A program made the translations under genes and the position numbers. Under the pieces are notes generated by a model that saw nothing but the letters and a program-made list of their open reading frames with translations, made no database searches and was not told the DNA's origin. A DNA stretch of 64,000 nt, from assembly GCA_014281115.1 (NCBI GenBank), contig JACONQ010000012.1, positions 186,001 to 250,000 on the forward strand. The letters are read 5' to 3'. This document shows, one piece after another, positions 56,179 through 64,000 of the stretch. The first letter of the stretch is position 1. Every line of letters begins with the position of its first letter. The DNA is from Laburnicola sp. R22_1. Taxonomy: Eukaryota; Ascomycota; Dothideomycetes; Pleosporales; Didymosphaeriaceae.

Positions 56179-57231
56179 CGGGGTTCTCGGATGATGTGGT
56201 TGGCCCCCTGGAAATTCAACAACCGGAGGGGCTGCGTTGTGTTTGCGGGTGGTGTGGTGGTTGTGCGAATTGCGTGCACCGCGACACTTTGGACCGGGCG
56301 TTTGGCGCAGAGCAATCGCGACCCTCCCCGTGAGCAACAACACCTACAACATCGGGCGTCATCATATCCACGTGGCGCTATCGACGAACACATGGCATGT
56401 TTTTCTTTTCTTTTTCTTTTCTTTCAACCCTGATTTGTAATGCCGAACTCTCTGTCACACATACTACGAGCGTTTTTCTTCCTTCATGCCCTCTTCTAGT
56501 GTTTTCACTCTCTTATCGATCCTGCCGGCGTACGAACAATGAGGGGCAAGCAGCGAAGAAAAAGTATTTGGTATACCCTGTCATCAACATCATCATGCAT
56601 GGCGATTTTGCGATTTGTTGGAGGTTTATTAGCGTATTGTATTGGGCGTTCTTTCTTCTTCTTTTCTTTCTATATGGTAGTAGGTATTTTAATGCTTTAT
56701 ATTCTCAAGCTTGTACCTTGTGGATGGGGTGATTGTTTCTTTGCGTGAGCGGTGCACTCACTGGCTGGACGGAGGTTTGTTCGTGTGGCTGGCGTGGAAA
56801 AGAGAGGGGTTTACGATTGCGCTTTCTATTCGTGGCGGTTGAAGCAACGCACTTCCATTTAATTCTATTCAATCGAGTTCTGCATCGTTTGAATGTAGAC
56901 GTTTACAACGGATTATTGTTTTGCATCGCCCTTCACAGTGGGTAGAGGACGGGGACTGCTTCACGTCAAGCGCGGATTGAGGCGTGCAGATGGATGGGTG
57001 GTACATATAAGTATAGCTTTCCACCGTCATTGCGTGCGTCCTCGCTTCATTATTCCAAAGTCTAACTTTGTCGGGCAGGGATCTCTTTGGCTATATATAC
57101 CTGCCTGTATATACGATCAATACCAATTCCTTGCATACCGATCAGTCCACTTTGTTGAATTCACCATATTCCGATAGGTAGCATTCGGTCAGAACCAGCG
57201 CATCGACGACGATCTTGACATTCATCCTAAC
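56179..57231. other. Intergenic region
   Basis: About 1 kb, T-rich stretches at 56395-56425 and 56650-56680. No gene seen; the end is the promoter of the next large gene. Confidence 0.45.
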
Positions 57232-60200
57232 ATGGGAAACCAAGCGGAGAGTGAGAATCGCGGGAACGCTCCCGAGGAGAAGGCGGATGCTAAGCCTGTG
57301 GGAGAACTTGCGGCGTTGGTGGAGAGGTTGGAAGATCTTGCAGGGAGATTTGGGTGTCGAGGTGGGCATGAGATGTCTGTTGGGACTATCTCACTACCAA
57401 TTGAGAGGACCGCGCCTGAGGAGGAACAATCATCGCGCAGCTCTTCCATGGTCGCTGAAGCTGGCGACGTCATCGGAGATCCAGCAGCTACTGGTCTTGT
57501 CGGCATCACTGGTACGGAGCGATGCCGCGATGCAGGGTATTTGGATCCGGTGGCACCGGCGACGAAAGAAGGTGGACGACAAGACGAGAAGATGGTGATG
57601 TTACCAGAAATCGAGGACACGCTCTGTACCCAAGAAAGCAACGACCGCGAAAGCCTCAGCAAAACCGGTCTGTCCCCCACTGGCGACGCTTCGGAACATA
57701 AATCTACCGAAGAAGTCAACCATGGGGCAGTGCCGCATCTTAGGGGTGGCGCTCCACCGGAAAGACGACGGGAAGACCAGTCAAATCCACGACATAGGTA
57801 CTCCTACAATCAAGAGACCACTAGTCTCGGAGACCACTGCGGCTTCTACGGAACTGCGTCGGAAAAAGAAGACCATGTTCTTGAGCATCTGCAGGCTTGG
57901 ATTGAACATGCCCGTATCTTGCAGCTGCAAAATACCTCGTACAGTCGAATGATCGATCACTTACAAGAGATTCTCGAGGACGCTGAAGGGAGTGTCGAAT
58001 GGCAGAATCAAGAACTTATCCATGCCTATCGGTGCATTGAGGAGTTGGAGCATCAAGTGCACGAGGCAAGGAACGAAACGCTTGTTGCTAGAAGAGAGGC
58101 GCAGGTAGCAAAGGCCGAAGCACAACGATTACAAGACCAGCTGCTACTTATCAACGAACAGGTGGTCGAATTCTGCGCTGAGCTCGATGAGAAAGAGCAG
58201 CAGATTCTAGCACTGCATCCGGAAGTGGCAGAGCGGTACGCTGCTGAGATGCGCGGCGGAGGAGGCTCTCGCCGCGTTACCATCGAACCCTCGCCCACAA
58301 AAAGCCCAGAGACTCCTGAACCAAGCACTCAAGACGTCGACGCAACAGCTTTCTTCTTCTTCCCCAGTGTGTCCATTCTTGTGCTTCTTACCCATCCTCT
58401 CCGCTACTTTCAATACCCTAAGAACACGACCTTGGCACAGATCCGTCAAATACTCAAGGACCGATACACCGAAGAAAATGGGAATAGTCCGTATCTCCGT
58501 CAAATCCGCGAGATCTTCGAGATACGAGATGAGGCGGGTATACCGCTCCCGGATACAAGTGATCAGCGGCAGGTGCTGATCAGTATCCCTGAAACCAAAT
58601 ATGACTCTGACTCCTCTGGCGAGAAACCAGGGCGCAAAGGGATGAGCAAGTGGGATAAAACTTTTCTGCCGAACGAATATGTCTACGAGCATACGTTAAA
58701 GGAAAGCATTGAGAGTTTAAACATACCAGTGGCTAGCGATCGATCCCCACTCTCTCCTCCTACTAGTGCAGAAGACGAGACATTCTACGATGCCGGCGAC
58801 TTAGTTAACAAGATCGAGCGCGAGGCTGAGGCTTCGAGAGCCCGGTCCGAACACTTTGTCCCGCCTATCAGCGGAGAGATTCCAGATGAACGCACACTGA
58901 ATGTCAGACGGGGTTTCTTGGACACGTTGGCATTACCACCCAGCACACTCACATCCTCCAATGTTCCTCAAAGCCCTCACATCCCGGTTCGAAGAACCCA
59001 GATCATTGCCCCCGAGCGCCCTACAACTCCGCATCCCGTCTGCATGTCTAAAACGAAAGCGTGGAACGTGCTTCACTATCCGCCCAAGGAGGACGAGCCG
59101 GATTACGAGTCTGTGTCTGAGCTTGATCGCTCGGCAAATTTCGACTACGAGCTTGGTGTTGGGAGTGGACGGGCTTCTCCTTCTGGATATATGAGTGCTG
59201 GATATGCCAGTGGGAATGAGGCATTCTCCTCCTCTGTGTTCAATAAAGAACAGGACGAGTGCAAAACGTTCAAGGACGAAGACAAGTACAAAGAGGATCC
59301 GGAAATGTTGCGGCACAAGAGGGGCGAGGGATGCGAGACCTGGATCCATCCCTCCAAACTAGAAGCCCTGGGAGATCGGTGCATGTTCTGCCACGTCCCG
59401 TTCATGCAAACGAGTAGGAAGGAGCAGACAATCGAGGACGACTCATCGTCTGATCATGACCTAAAAGGCAAGACGCCCATCACCAGATCGACACGTAATT
59501 CTCCGAAAAGCAGCGGTGGAAACAGTGCGGAGGCCGTCTCGCCGACTACGGAGTCAAACACTGCACAACCCTACCTCAGAGGCGGCGCGGAAGAAGTTGA
59601 GTGGGCTCGTCTTCCACGTGGTCCTAACATATTGAGGGGCCCTAGACTATTCCAACCTTTCTCTTCTTGGTACTGGCCACCCGCGCTTTCTCTCGGGCGG
59701 CCTCTGACTCCTCGAAAGCATGTCCTCCAGCGACGGGCCTACAACGAGACGCTATCCCCAATGTATGCCCTCCCAAAGCAAACCTACGAGCATAGAACTA
59801 CTCAAAAGCGCGTTCGATTTACGCCGAGCGAGAAAAGGCTGAATAATGCTCCTGTTATGAGAGGCGGCCACATCCCGTCACCGACCACTCCTGTGCACAA
59901 GGGAGCACACGGGCACCGCCGACAATCCAAGCGCGGGAACGCGACACCACCGTCCAACGACAAGGAGTGTATCCGAGACCGCTTGATCGCTCTTTCCTGG
60001 GAGATAGAGTCAGCAGGTGGTCTAGAGCGTCCTTCGACGTGTTTTCTCATCGCTGAACTAGCCTCTCTTCGAGCCCATGTCGCAACCGTCAAAAAAGAAA
60101 TTGCTTCCTCTACTACCAACGCAGTGTCGGAAAAATCTGACAAACACGTTCATTCTGGAGAGCGCAATCTGCCTGCGCGCATTGTGAGAGTGCGCGCTGC

Positions 60201-60387
60201 TGATGGCTTCACGCGACGCGGGGAAGCACTGCGTGCTGAAGGGCGAGGAGGGGAAAGTGGGCTGAGAAGAGAGAGCGAGTGGGTTCCGGTGACTGTTGCG
60301 GGGCCGTCTGAGGAGAGGAGGAGGGCGGTTATGAGCCGGGATGAGCGAGAAGAGTATGATGGGATGATGTGGGGTGGGTATCAGTGA
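57232..60387 (+). CDS. Large hypothetical protein with coiled coil and LRGG-type repeats
   Basis: One uninterrupted frame of 1051 residues starts MGNQAESENRGNAPEEKADA. A coiled coil spans about residues 205-330 (LHLQAWIEHARILQLQN-type start, then ELIHAYRCIEELEHQVHEAR, ETLVARREAQVAKAEAQRLQ). Four short basic-glycine motifs recur: HLRGGAPPE, MRGGGGSRR, YLRGGAEEVE and MRGGHIP. A possible zinc site lies near residue 700: EGCETWIHPSKLEALGDRCM-FCHVPF, with C, H, C-x2-C-H. A hydrophobic patch (AFFFFPSVSILVLLTHPLRY) near 378 follows a TTCTTCTTCCCCAG acceptor-like word, so part of it may be an unrecognised intron. The rest is disordered and rich in charged and Ser residues. Domain content suggests a scaffold; function unknown. 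Lineage-restricted look. Confidence 0.65.
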   Translation: MGNQAESENRGNAPEEKADAKPVGELAALVERLEDLAGRFGCRGGHEMSVGTISLPIERTAPEEEQSSRSSSMVAEAGDVIGDPAATGLVGITGTERCRDAGYLDPVAPATKEGGRQDEKMVMLPEIEDTLCTQESNDRESLSKTGLSPTGDASEHKSTEEVNHGAVPHLRGGAPPERRREDQSNPRHRYSYNQETTSLGDHCGFYGTASEKEDHVLEHLQAWIEHARILQLQNTSYSRMIDHLQEILEDAEGSVEWQNQELIHAYRCIEELEHQVHEARNETLVARREAQVAKAEAQRLQDQLLLINEQVVEFCAELDEKEQQILALHPEVAERYAAEMRGGGGSRRVTIEPSPTKSPETPEPSTQDVDATAFFFFPSVSILVLLTHPLRYFQYPKNTTLAQIRQILKDRYTEENGNSPYLRQIREIFEIRDEAGIPLPDTSDQRQVLISIPETKYDSDSSGEKPGRKGMSKWDKTFLPNEYVYEHTLKESIESLNIPVASDRSPLSPPTSAEDETFYDAGDLVNKIEREAEASRARSEHFVPPISGEIPDERTLNVRRGFLDTLALPPSTLTSSNVPQSPHIPVRRTQIIAPERPTTPHPVCMSKTKAWNVLHYPPKEDEPDYESVSELDRSANFDYELGVGSGRASPSGYMSAGYASGNEAFSSSVFNKEQDECKTFKDEDKYKEDPEMLRHKRGEGCETWIHPSKLEALGDRCMFCHVPFMQTSRKEQTIEDDSSSDHDLKGKTPITRSTRNSPKSSGGNSAEAVSPTTESNTAQPYLRGGAEEVEWARLPRGPNILRGPRLFQPFSSWYWPPALSLGRPLTPRKHVLQRRAYNETLSPMYALPKQTYEHRTTQKRVRFTPSEKRLNNAPVMRGGHIPSPTTPVHKGAHGHRRQSKRGNATPPSNDKECIRDRLIALSWEIESAGGLERPSTCFLIAELASLRAHVATVKKEIASSTTNAVSEKSDKHVHSGERNLPARIVRVRAADGFTRRGEALRAEGRGGESGLRRESEWVPVTVAGPSEERRRAVMSRDEREEYDGMMWGGYQ

Positions 60388-62499
60388 GTTCTTGGGAGGT
60401 GGTAAGAGACTTGGTGTTTTTATTTTTGGGGTTTGCTTGGATTTGGGGGTTGTAATTACTGCGTGGTAATGTCATGTCGATGGATGTCCTTTGGATGTGC
60501 TGTAGATAATAGAGTGCTTTTTTAGCTGAGTGATAGTTTTATTTAGTACCTCAAGTTGATGATTGTGCTATGAAGATATGTATGCCGTTCCTGTGATTTA
60601 TTGGTCTTCAAATACTAAATAAATCTTTGTTGGCAGCCAGGATTCGTCCAACGGTATTCATTGAATTGTCTTGTGAGAAGCCCCAATCTACTTCGAGTTC
60701 TTACTAATCACATAAAGGGACAATACAGGAATATCTCCTCCTCCGTAGGGTATGAGTACTGAGTGCTCTTTGAAAACTTGGACAGTGCGGTGGCTACCTA
60801 CTCCAAGCACAAGGTTGCAATTTTAAACTCGCATGAGTGCGGGTTGTCTGTCTTAAGATTAAATTTTCTTTGTTCTAGCTGGGCGGTGTTATAGGACATT
60901 CTCTGTAATCTGCAGTAGGTAGATATGAAGAGGAATAACTACAAATGCGCTGGTAGCTCTAGTACGCTGTTTACAGGAAGATGCTTTGGTTAGTATCAGT
61001 TTAGATGAGTTGCAGTTTAAGTCACATTTTCCCGTTGACTGATATGGTGGCTATGGATAACGCTTCAATGTTACGTGAAAATTGTCCACCTAGCCAGTCC
61101 ACAGGTGCTTCGATATTCACAACGCAGTAATCAAAATCAACCTTATAAGTGATCCAACCCACCGCGTAGGCGCCGCGATCGCATTCATGTGATTCTACAG
61201 AATTGAATACTTTTGTGAATCACCACATTTCTTCACAATATCTTATGACTCCAAAAGTATAAAAGGCCTCTTTCGGATTTTTACAGACTCGATTATATTC
61301 TACAGCTATTTCTACAGCCTACTAGAACTTCTACAAGATGCAATAAATTTTTAAACATACAAGAGGTTCTTCTATTATCTAGATTATAGAACGATTACTC
61401 TGTTACTTATTTATCTCCCCAACCCGACCACCTTAAGCACCACCTCGACAAAACCTAAAAACCATCCTCATCAAGTATACTATTACAATTAACCATAGCT
61501 CCTAATCCCCACCACGCAGATACCCAGTTCAAAAACGCAGGCGCAACCATTATCTGGAATGCCCCATAATACCACGGAAAAATACCATGCCATGGCAGCC
61601 CATCCGAACTAGACACTTGTTAAGAATGCATGCACACAACAGACGTGTTACACCTTAAGTAACCGTTCGTCCCATGGCCGCCAATAATCGCAGGACAATC
61701 GACTGGAGACCTGCATCGAACGGGGAGGATCCCAATTTTGTGGCATTCCTGCCGGAGTTGGTGAGCTCGCTTCGCGTCCCGCCGATGAACGCGAGTGGAG
61801 ATCGGGAGAGGGTTGTTGTACTTGGTACTATTCGGTTGGAAATTGGGTTTGTGGCTGTGGTGGATTAGGGAGGTTCTCGGCACAAGTTGTGTGGCTTTTG
61901 GTCTGGGTCTTAGTACCGAAGAATCTTTGATAGATGGTATGTCGTTTGCATAGATAGTATTTGGCTGAACCCGAGCAAGAATCGTGATCATTCTTATCAT
62001 TCAATTATGACGACGAGAAACTGCGATGGGCCTTGGAAGGGCGACAGATTATCTTGAAGTGAATCATTACTTTTATGCATTGGCGGGTTTGCGTCCTCCG
62101 TGGTGTACGTTGACTTGATGAGTTCACTGTGATGATTTTATGGTAGGAGTATATGGCTTACTGACTACATACTATGACAAATCAAATTCAGGCCTTTTAT
62201 ACTGACGGTTATACAAATATTTTCCATTTAGACAGGTGAATGGCGTGCAGCCTCTATGGGCAGCGCAGCGTTGCGTTGGTATCATTTACAACATTGCCAT
62301 TCTGACCTTAACAAGGCTTGCAGTATAGCGTAATGTTTCATACCATTGTACAAACAAGCAACTTAATAATGTTCATTGTGCGCTGAGTAGACCCATTGTA
62401 TTCGTCTTACCGCCCACGCATAAAACCATCCTTCTAATCTCCTCAAAATTCCCAAACCAGAACGAGACAAGCCCACAGCCTAAGAACACACTCACAAAA
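60388..62499. other. Long gene-poor region
   Basis: About 2.1 kb, somewhat AT-rich between 61200 and 61520 (poly-A/T words such as ATAAATTTTTAAACATACAA). A 64-codon plus frame at 61674-61868 opens with ATGGCCGCCAATAATCGC but has no other support. No RNA gene recognised. Confidence 0.45.
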
Positions 62500-62970
62500 A
62501 TGAATTCCACAGCTAACAGCACGCAGCGCATGCTAACCAGCACCGAGCCACTCACCCCTCGTTCCACCCCAGAAAGCGCCCCACTAACCTCTCTCCACAA
62601 GCCACTCACCGACGCCTTCCGCCTCGAAGGCGCAGAGGTGCTTCGTAGCAACCGCATCTTGTTACTAGAACACATGCTCGACAACGCAAAATTCCAGGAC
62701 GCCGACGGCACACTGAAACAGAAGTGGATGTACCGCGTCGTGGCCATGGACGTTGATTCCGATGGTAATCTAGCGCCAGGCCACAGTGGTCCGACGGAGC
62801 CTCGAGGGAATCGCTGTATGAGCAGCGAGGAGCTCGAGGACCGGAAGGCGATGAAGAGGGCTATGAAGGGTGTGTCGCCTTTGCGGAAGGAACTTGTTTA
62901 TTCGGGGAGGAAGGGTTGGATGAGCAGGAGTCAGTGGGGTGAGATGTGGTATTGGAAAAAGGTTTATTAA
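62500..62970 (+). CDS. Hypothetical protein
   Basis: A single exon of 156 residues starts MNSTANSTQRMLTSTEPLTP. After a Ser/Thr/Pro-rich leader comes a compact part: FRLEGAEVLRSNRILLLEHM, LDNAKFQDADGTLKQKWMYR, ELEDRKAMKRAMKGVSPLRK and a C-terminus rich in Trp/Tyr (GWMSRSQWGEMWYWKKVY). The sequence looks like a small lineage-specific protein; no domain is recognised. It lies in a gene-poor stretch next to the AT-rich tract with repeat copy D, a typical setting for fast-evolving genes. No signal peptide is visible, so a secreted effector is unlikely. Confidence 0.55.
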   Translation: MNSTANSTQRMLTSTEPLTPRSTPESAPLTSLHKPLTDAFRLEGAEVLRSNRILLLEHMLDNAKFQDADGTLKQKWMYRVVAMDVDSDGNLAPGHSGPTEPRGNRCMSSEELEDRKAMKRAMKGVSPLRKELVYSGRKGWMSRSQWGEMWYWKKVY

Positions 62971-63160
62971 GTAACTAATAGCATTAGAGCCCTCTCTTAT
63001 ATAAAGGGAGTGCTAGACAACAGTTAGCAGCAGCAAAGGGTTTCTACCTTAACTATAGTTTACGCTAATATAACTAAGTTACCATTATAGGAAGCTAATA
63101 AAATTATAAGATACTAAATAGATAAGCGCTTATAAACTACTTTTATATATATTTATATGT
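62971..63160. other. AT-rich tract
   Basis: AT-rich, TA-dense DNA between the hypothetical gene and repeat copy D; no gene. Confidence 0.5.
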
Positions 63161-63267
63161 GGCGTTAATTTATCTACCTAAGGGTAGGACGACAAAGTCT
63201 TTCATCTCAAATAACATGACAAAAAAAGCAGAGCCCTCTGCTTAGTAATCAAAAAGAGCGTAAAAAA
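63161..63267 (+). repeat. Dispersed repeat copy D (least decayed)
   Basis: The best-preserved copy: GGCGTTAATTTATCTACCTA, AGGGTAGGACGACAAAGTCT, CTCAAATAACATGAC, GCAGAGCCCTCTGC, TTAGTAATCAAAAAGAGCGT. It keeps C and G at sites that are T and A in copies A-C. It contains an 8-bp-stem hairpin AAGCAGAG-CC-CTCTGCTT (63226-63243) and a smaller one CTACC...GGTAG. Confidence 0.75.
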
Positions 63268-63706
63268 GATATTTATTTATATAGTATCTTATGGAGCTAG
63301 TATATATAAAAAAGGTTATAGCTAGATTTTCTTTTGCTATAATATAGTTACAGAATATAGCTTTATTTACAAAAAAATGTAATTAATAGTGTATTGCACA
63401 TGGCAAGTCCGTGGAGAATTTGGCGTAAAAGGTGAAGTTGAGGTCTTATTTTGTGGTGCACGAGTAGTTGCTACCATGACAATTTAAGATTTCGCCGATT
63501 GAACATGCAACTGAATGGAAGCGTCCAGACAACAGGGCTGAGAAGTTCGGAGTGCTAGGGTGAATGTGCGTGCACGTGAGAGCGTCGGAGGCTAGGCTTT
63601 GTTGAGGACTAGCGTCATTTCTCCAGAATTTCCAGCACCAGCACCGCGCGACAAGCTCAAGCTTCCAGGCATCATCATACACAATCCACAACACTCCACC
63701 TCTACA
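63268..63706. other. AT-rich flank and PRP19 promoter
   Basis: AT-rich to about 63400, then normal composition leading to the PRP19 start. No other gene. Confidence 0.45.
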
Positions 63707-64000
63707 ATGCTGTGCGCAATCTCCGGCGAAGCGCCTCAATCCCCAGTCGCCTCGCGCAAGAGCGGAAATGTCTTCGAGAAACGGCTCATCGAAACACACA
63801 TCGCCGAACACCACACCGACCCTGTCACGGGCGAGGACCTCTCTGTCGAAGACCTCATCGAGCTCAAGTCGCCGCACATCGTAACCCCGCGACCCCCGCA
63901 CCTCACCTCGATACCCTCGCTGCTTAGCGCTTTCCAGAATGAGTGGGATGCGATCGTGCTCGAGACGTTCACGTTGAAGCAGCAGCTGGCGCAGACGAGG
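63707..64000 (+). CDS. PRP19: Pre-mRNA-processing factor 19, U-box ubiquitin ligase (5' part, runs off right edge)
   Basis: ATG 63707 opens 98 codons to the window edge. The U-box is complete: MLCAISGEAPQSPVASRKSG, NVFEKRLIETHIAEHHTDPV and TGEDLSVEDLIELKSP. Then PRPPHLTSIPSLLSAFQNEW and the start of the coiled coil (ETFTLKQQLAQTR). Prp19 is the E3 ligase and scaffold of the NineTeen complex that stabilises U5/U6 in the activated spliceosome. The WD40 part lies outside. No intron is needed in the visible part. Confidence 0.95.
   Translation, partial: MLCAISGEAPQSPVASRKSGNVFEKRLIETHIAEHHTDPVTGEDLSVEDLIELKSPHIVTPRPPHLTSIPSLLSAFQNEWDAIVLETFTLKQQLAQTR

Noticed and set aside
61674..61868. 64-codon plus-strand frame starting ATGGCCGCC
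   Set aside because: Good initiation context but no recognisable domain, no splice sites and an AT-rich gene-poor setting; left out as unsupported.
1..64000. tRNA, rRNA or CRISPR features
   Set aside because: I looked for tRNA T-loop words (GGTTCGA) with partner arms, and for spaced direct repeats, and found none that fold; CRISPR is not expected in a fungal genome.

Overview
The window reads as a gene-dense chromosome segment of a filamentous ascomycete (Pezizomycotina, probably Dothideomycetes). The support is: many short introns of about 44-90 bp with GTRNGT donors and CTAAC-type branch points; fungus-restricted families (PalH/Rim21, Ase1, Mvp1, Zn2Cys6 and DHA1-type MFS proteins); and short AT-rich tracts with C-to-T/G-to-A decayed repeats, as left by repeat-induced point mutation (RIP). 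Gene models were built by hand from reading frame, splice sites and family similarity; no search was run.

Layout. 1-1456: divergent pair of a Urb2/Npa2-like nucleolar protein (partial, minus) and the MICOS subunit Mic10. 2042-11083: an accessory island between AT-rich tracts, holding a Zn2Cys6 regulator, an MFS transporter, a fumarylacetoacetase-like hydrolase and a cupin. These are arranged as two divergent pairs whose promoters share a TTCGGNCCGA-type palindrome, so they look like one small regulated catabolic/export cluster. 11084-11630: a small proline-rich unknown gene over a G-rich tract. 14560-16775: acetoacetyl-CoA synthetase. 17137-25023: divergent RRP5 and CDT2. 25319-32812: a conserved unknown, a GPI-type PLC-like phosphodiesterase, an acidic unknown, SRP9/21 and a DUF1308 protein. 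33418-35756: Ase1/PRC1.

35757-38198 is a repeat-rich gap with a head-to-head repeat pair and a small hAT-type MITE. Then come a disordered unknown (38199-39998), the pH sensor PalH (41718-44156) with a tiny upstream ORF, the sorting nexin Mvp1 (44834-47197), DCN1 (48410-51244), RPL32 (51881-52642), three lineage-type unknowns (55273, 57232, 62500) and the start of PRP19 at the right edge.

Most genes are housekeeping: ribosome biogenesis (Urb2, Rrp5, RPL32), protein targeting (SRP9/21, Mvp1), cullin-ligase control (Dcn1, Cdt2), mitosis (Ase1) and splicing (Prp19). The least ordinary points are the palindrome-linked four-gene island, DCN1's 1.9-kb intron holding a long open frame in phase with the next DCN1 exon, and the RIP-decayed repeat family with four copies in the window.
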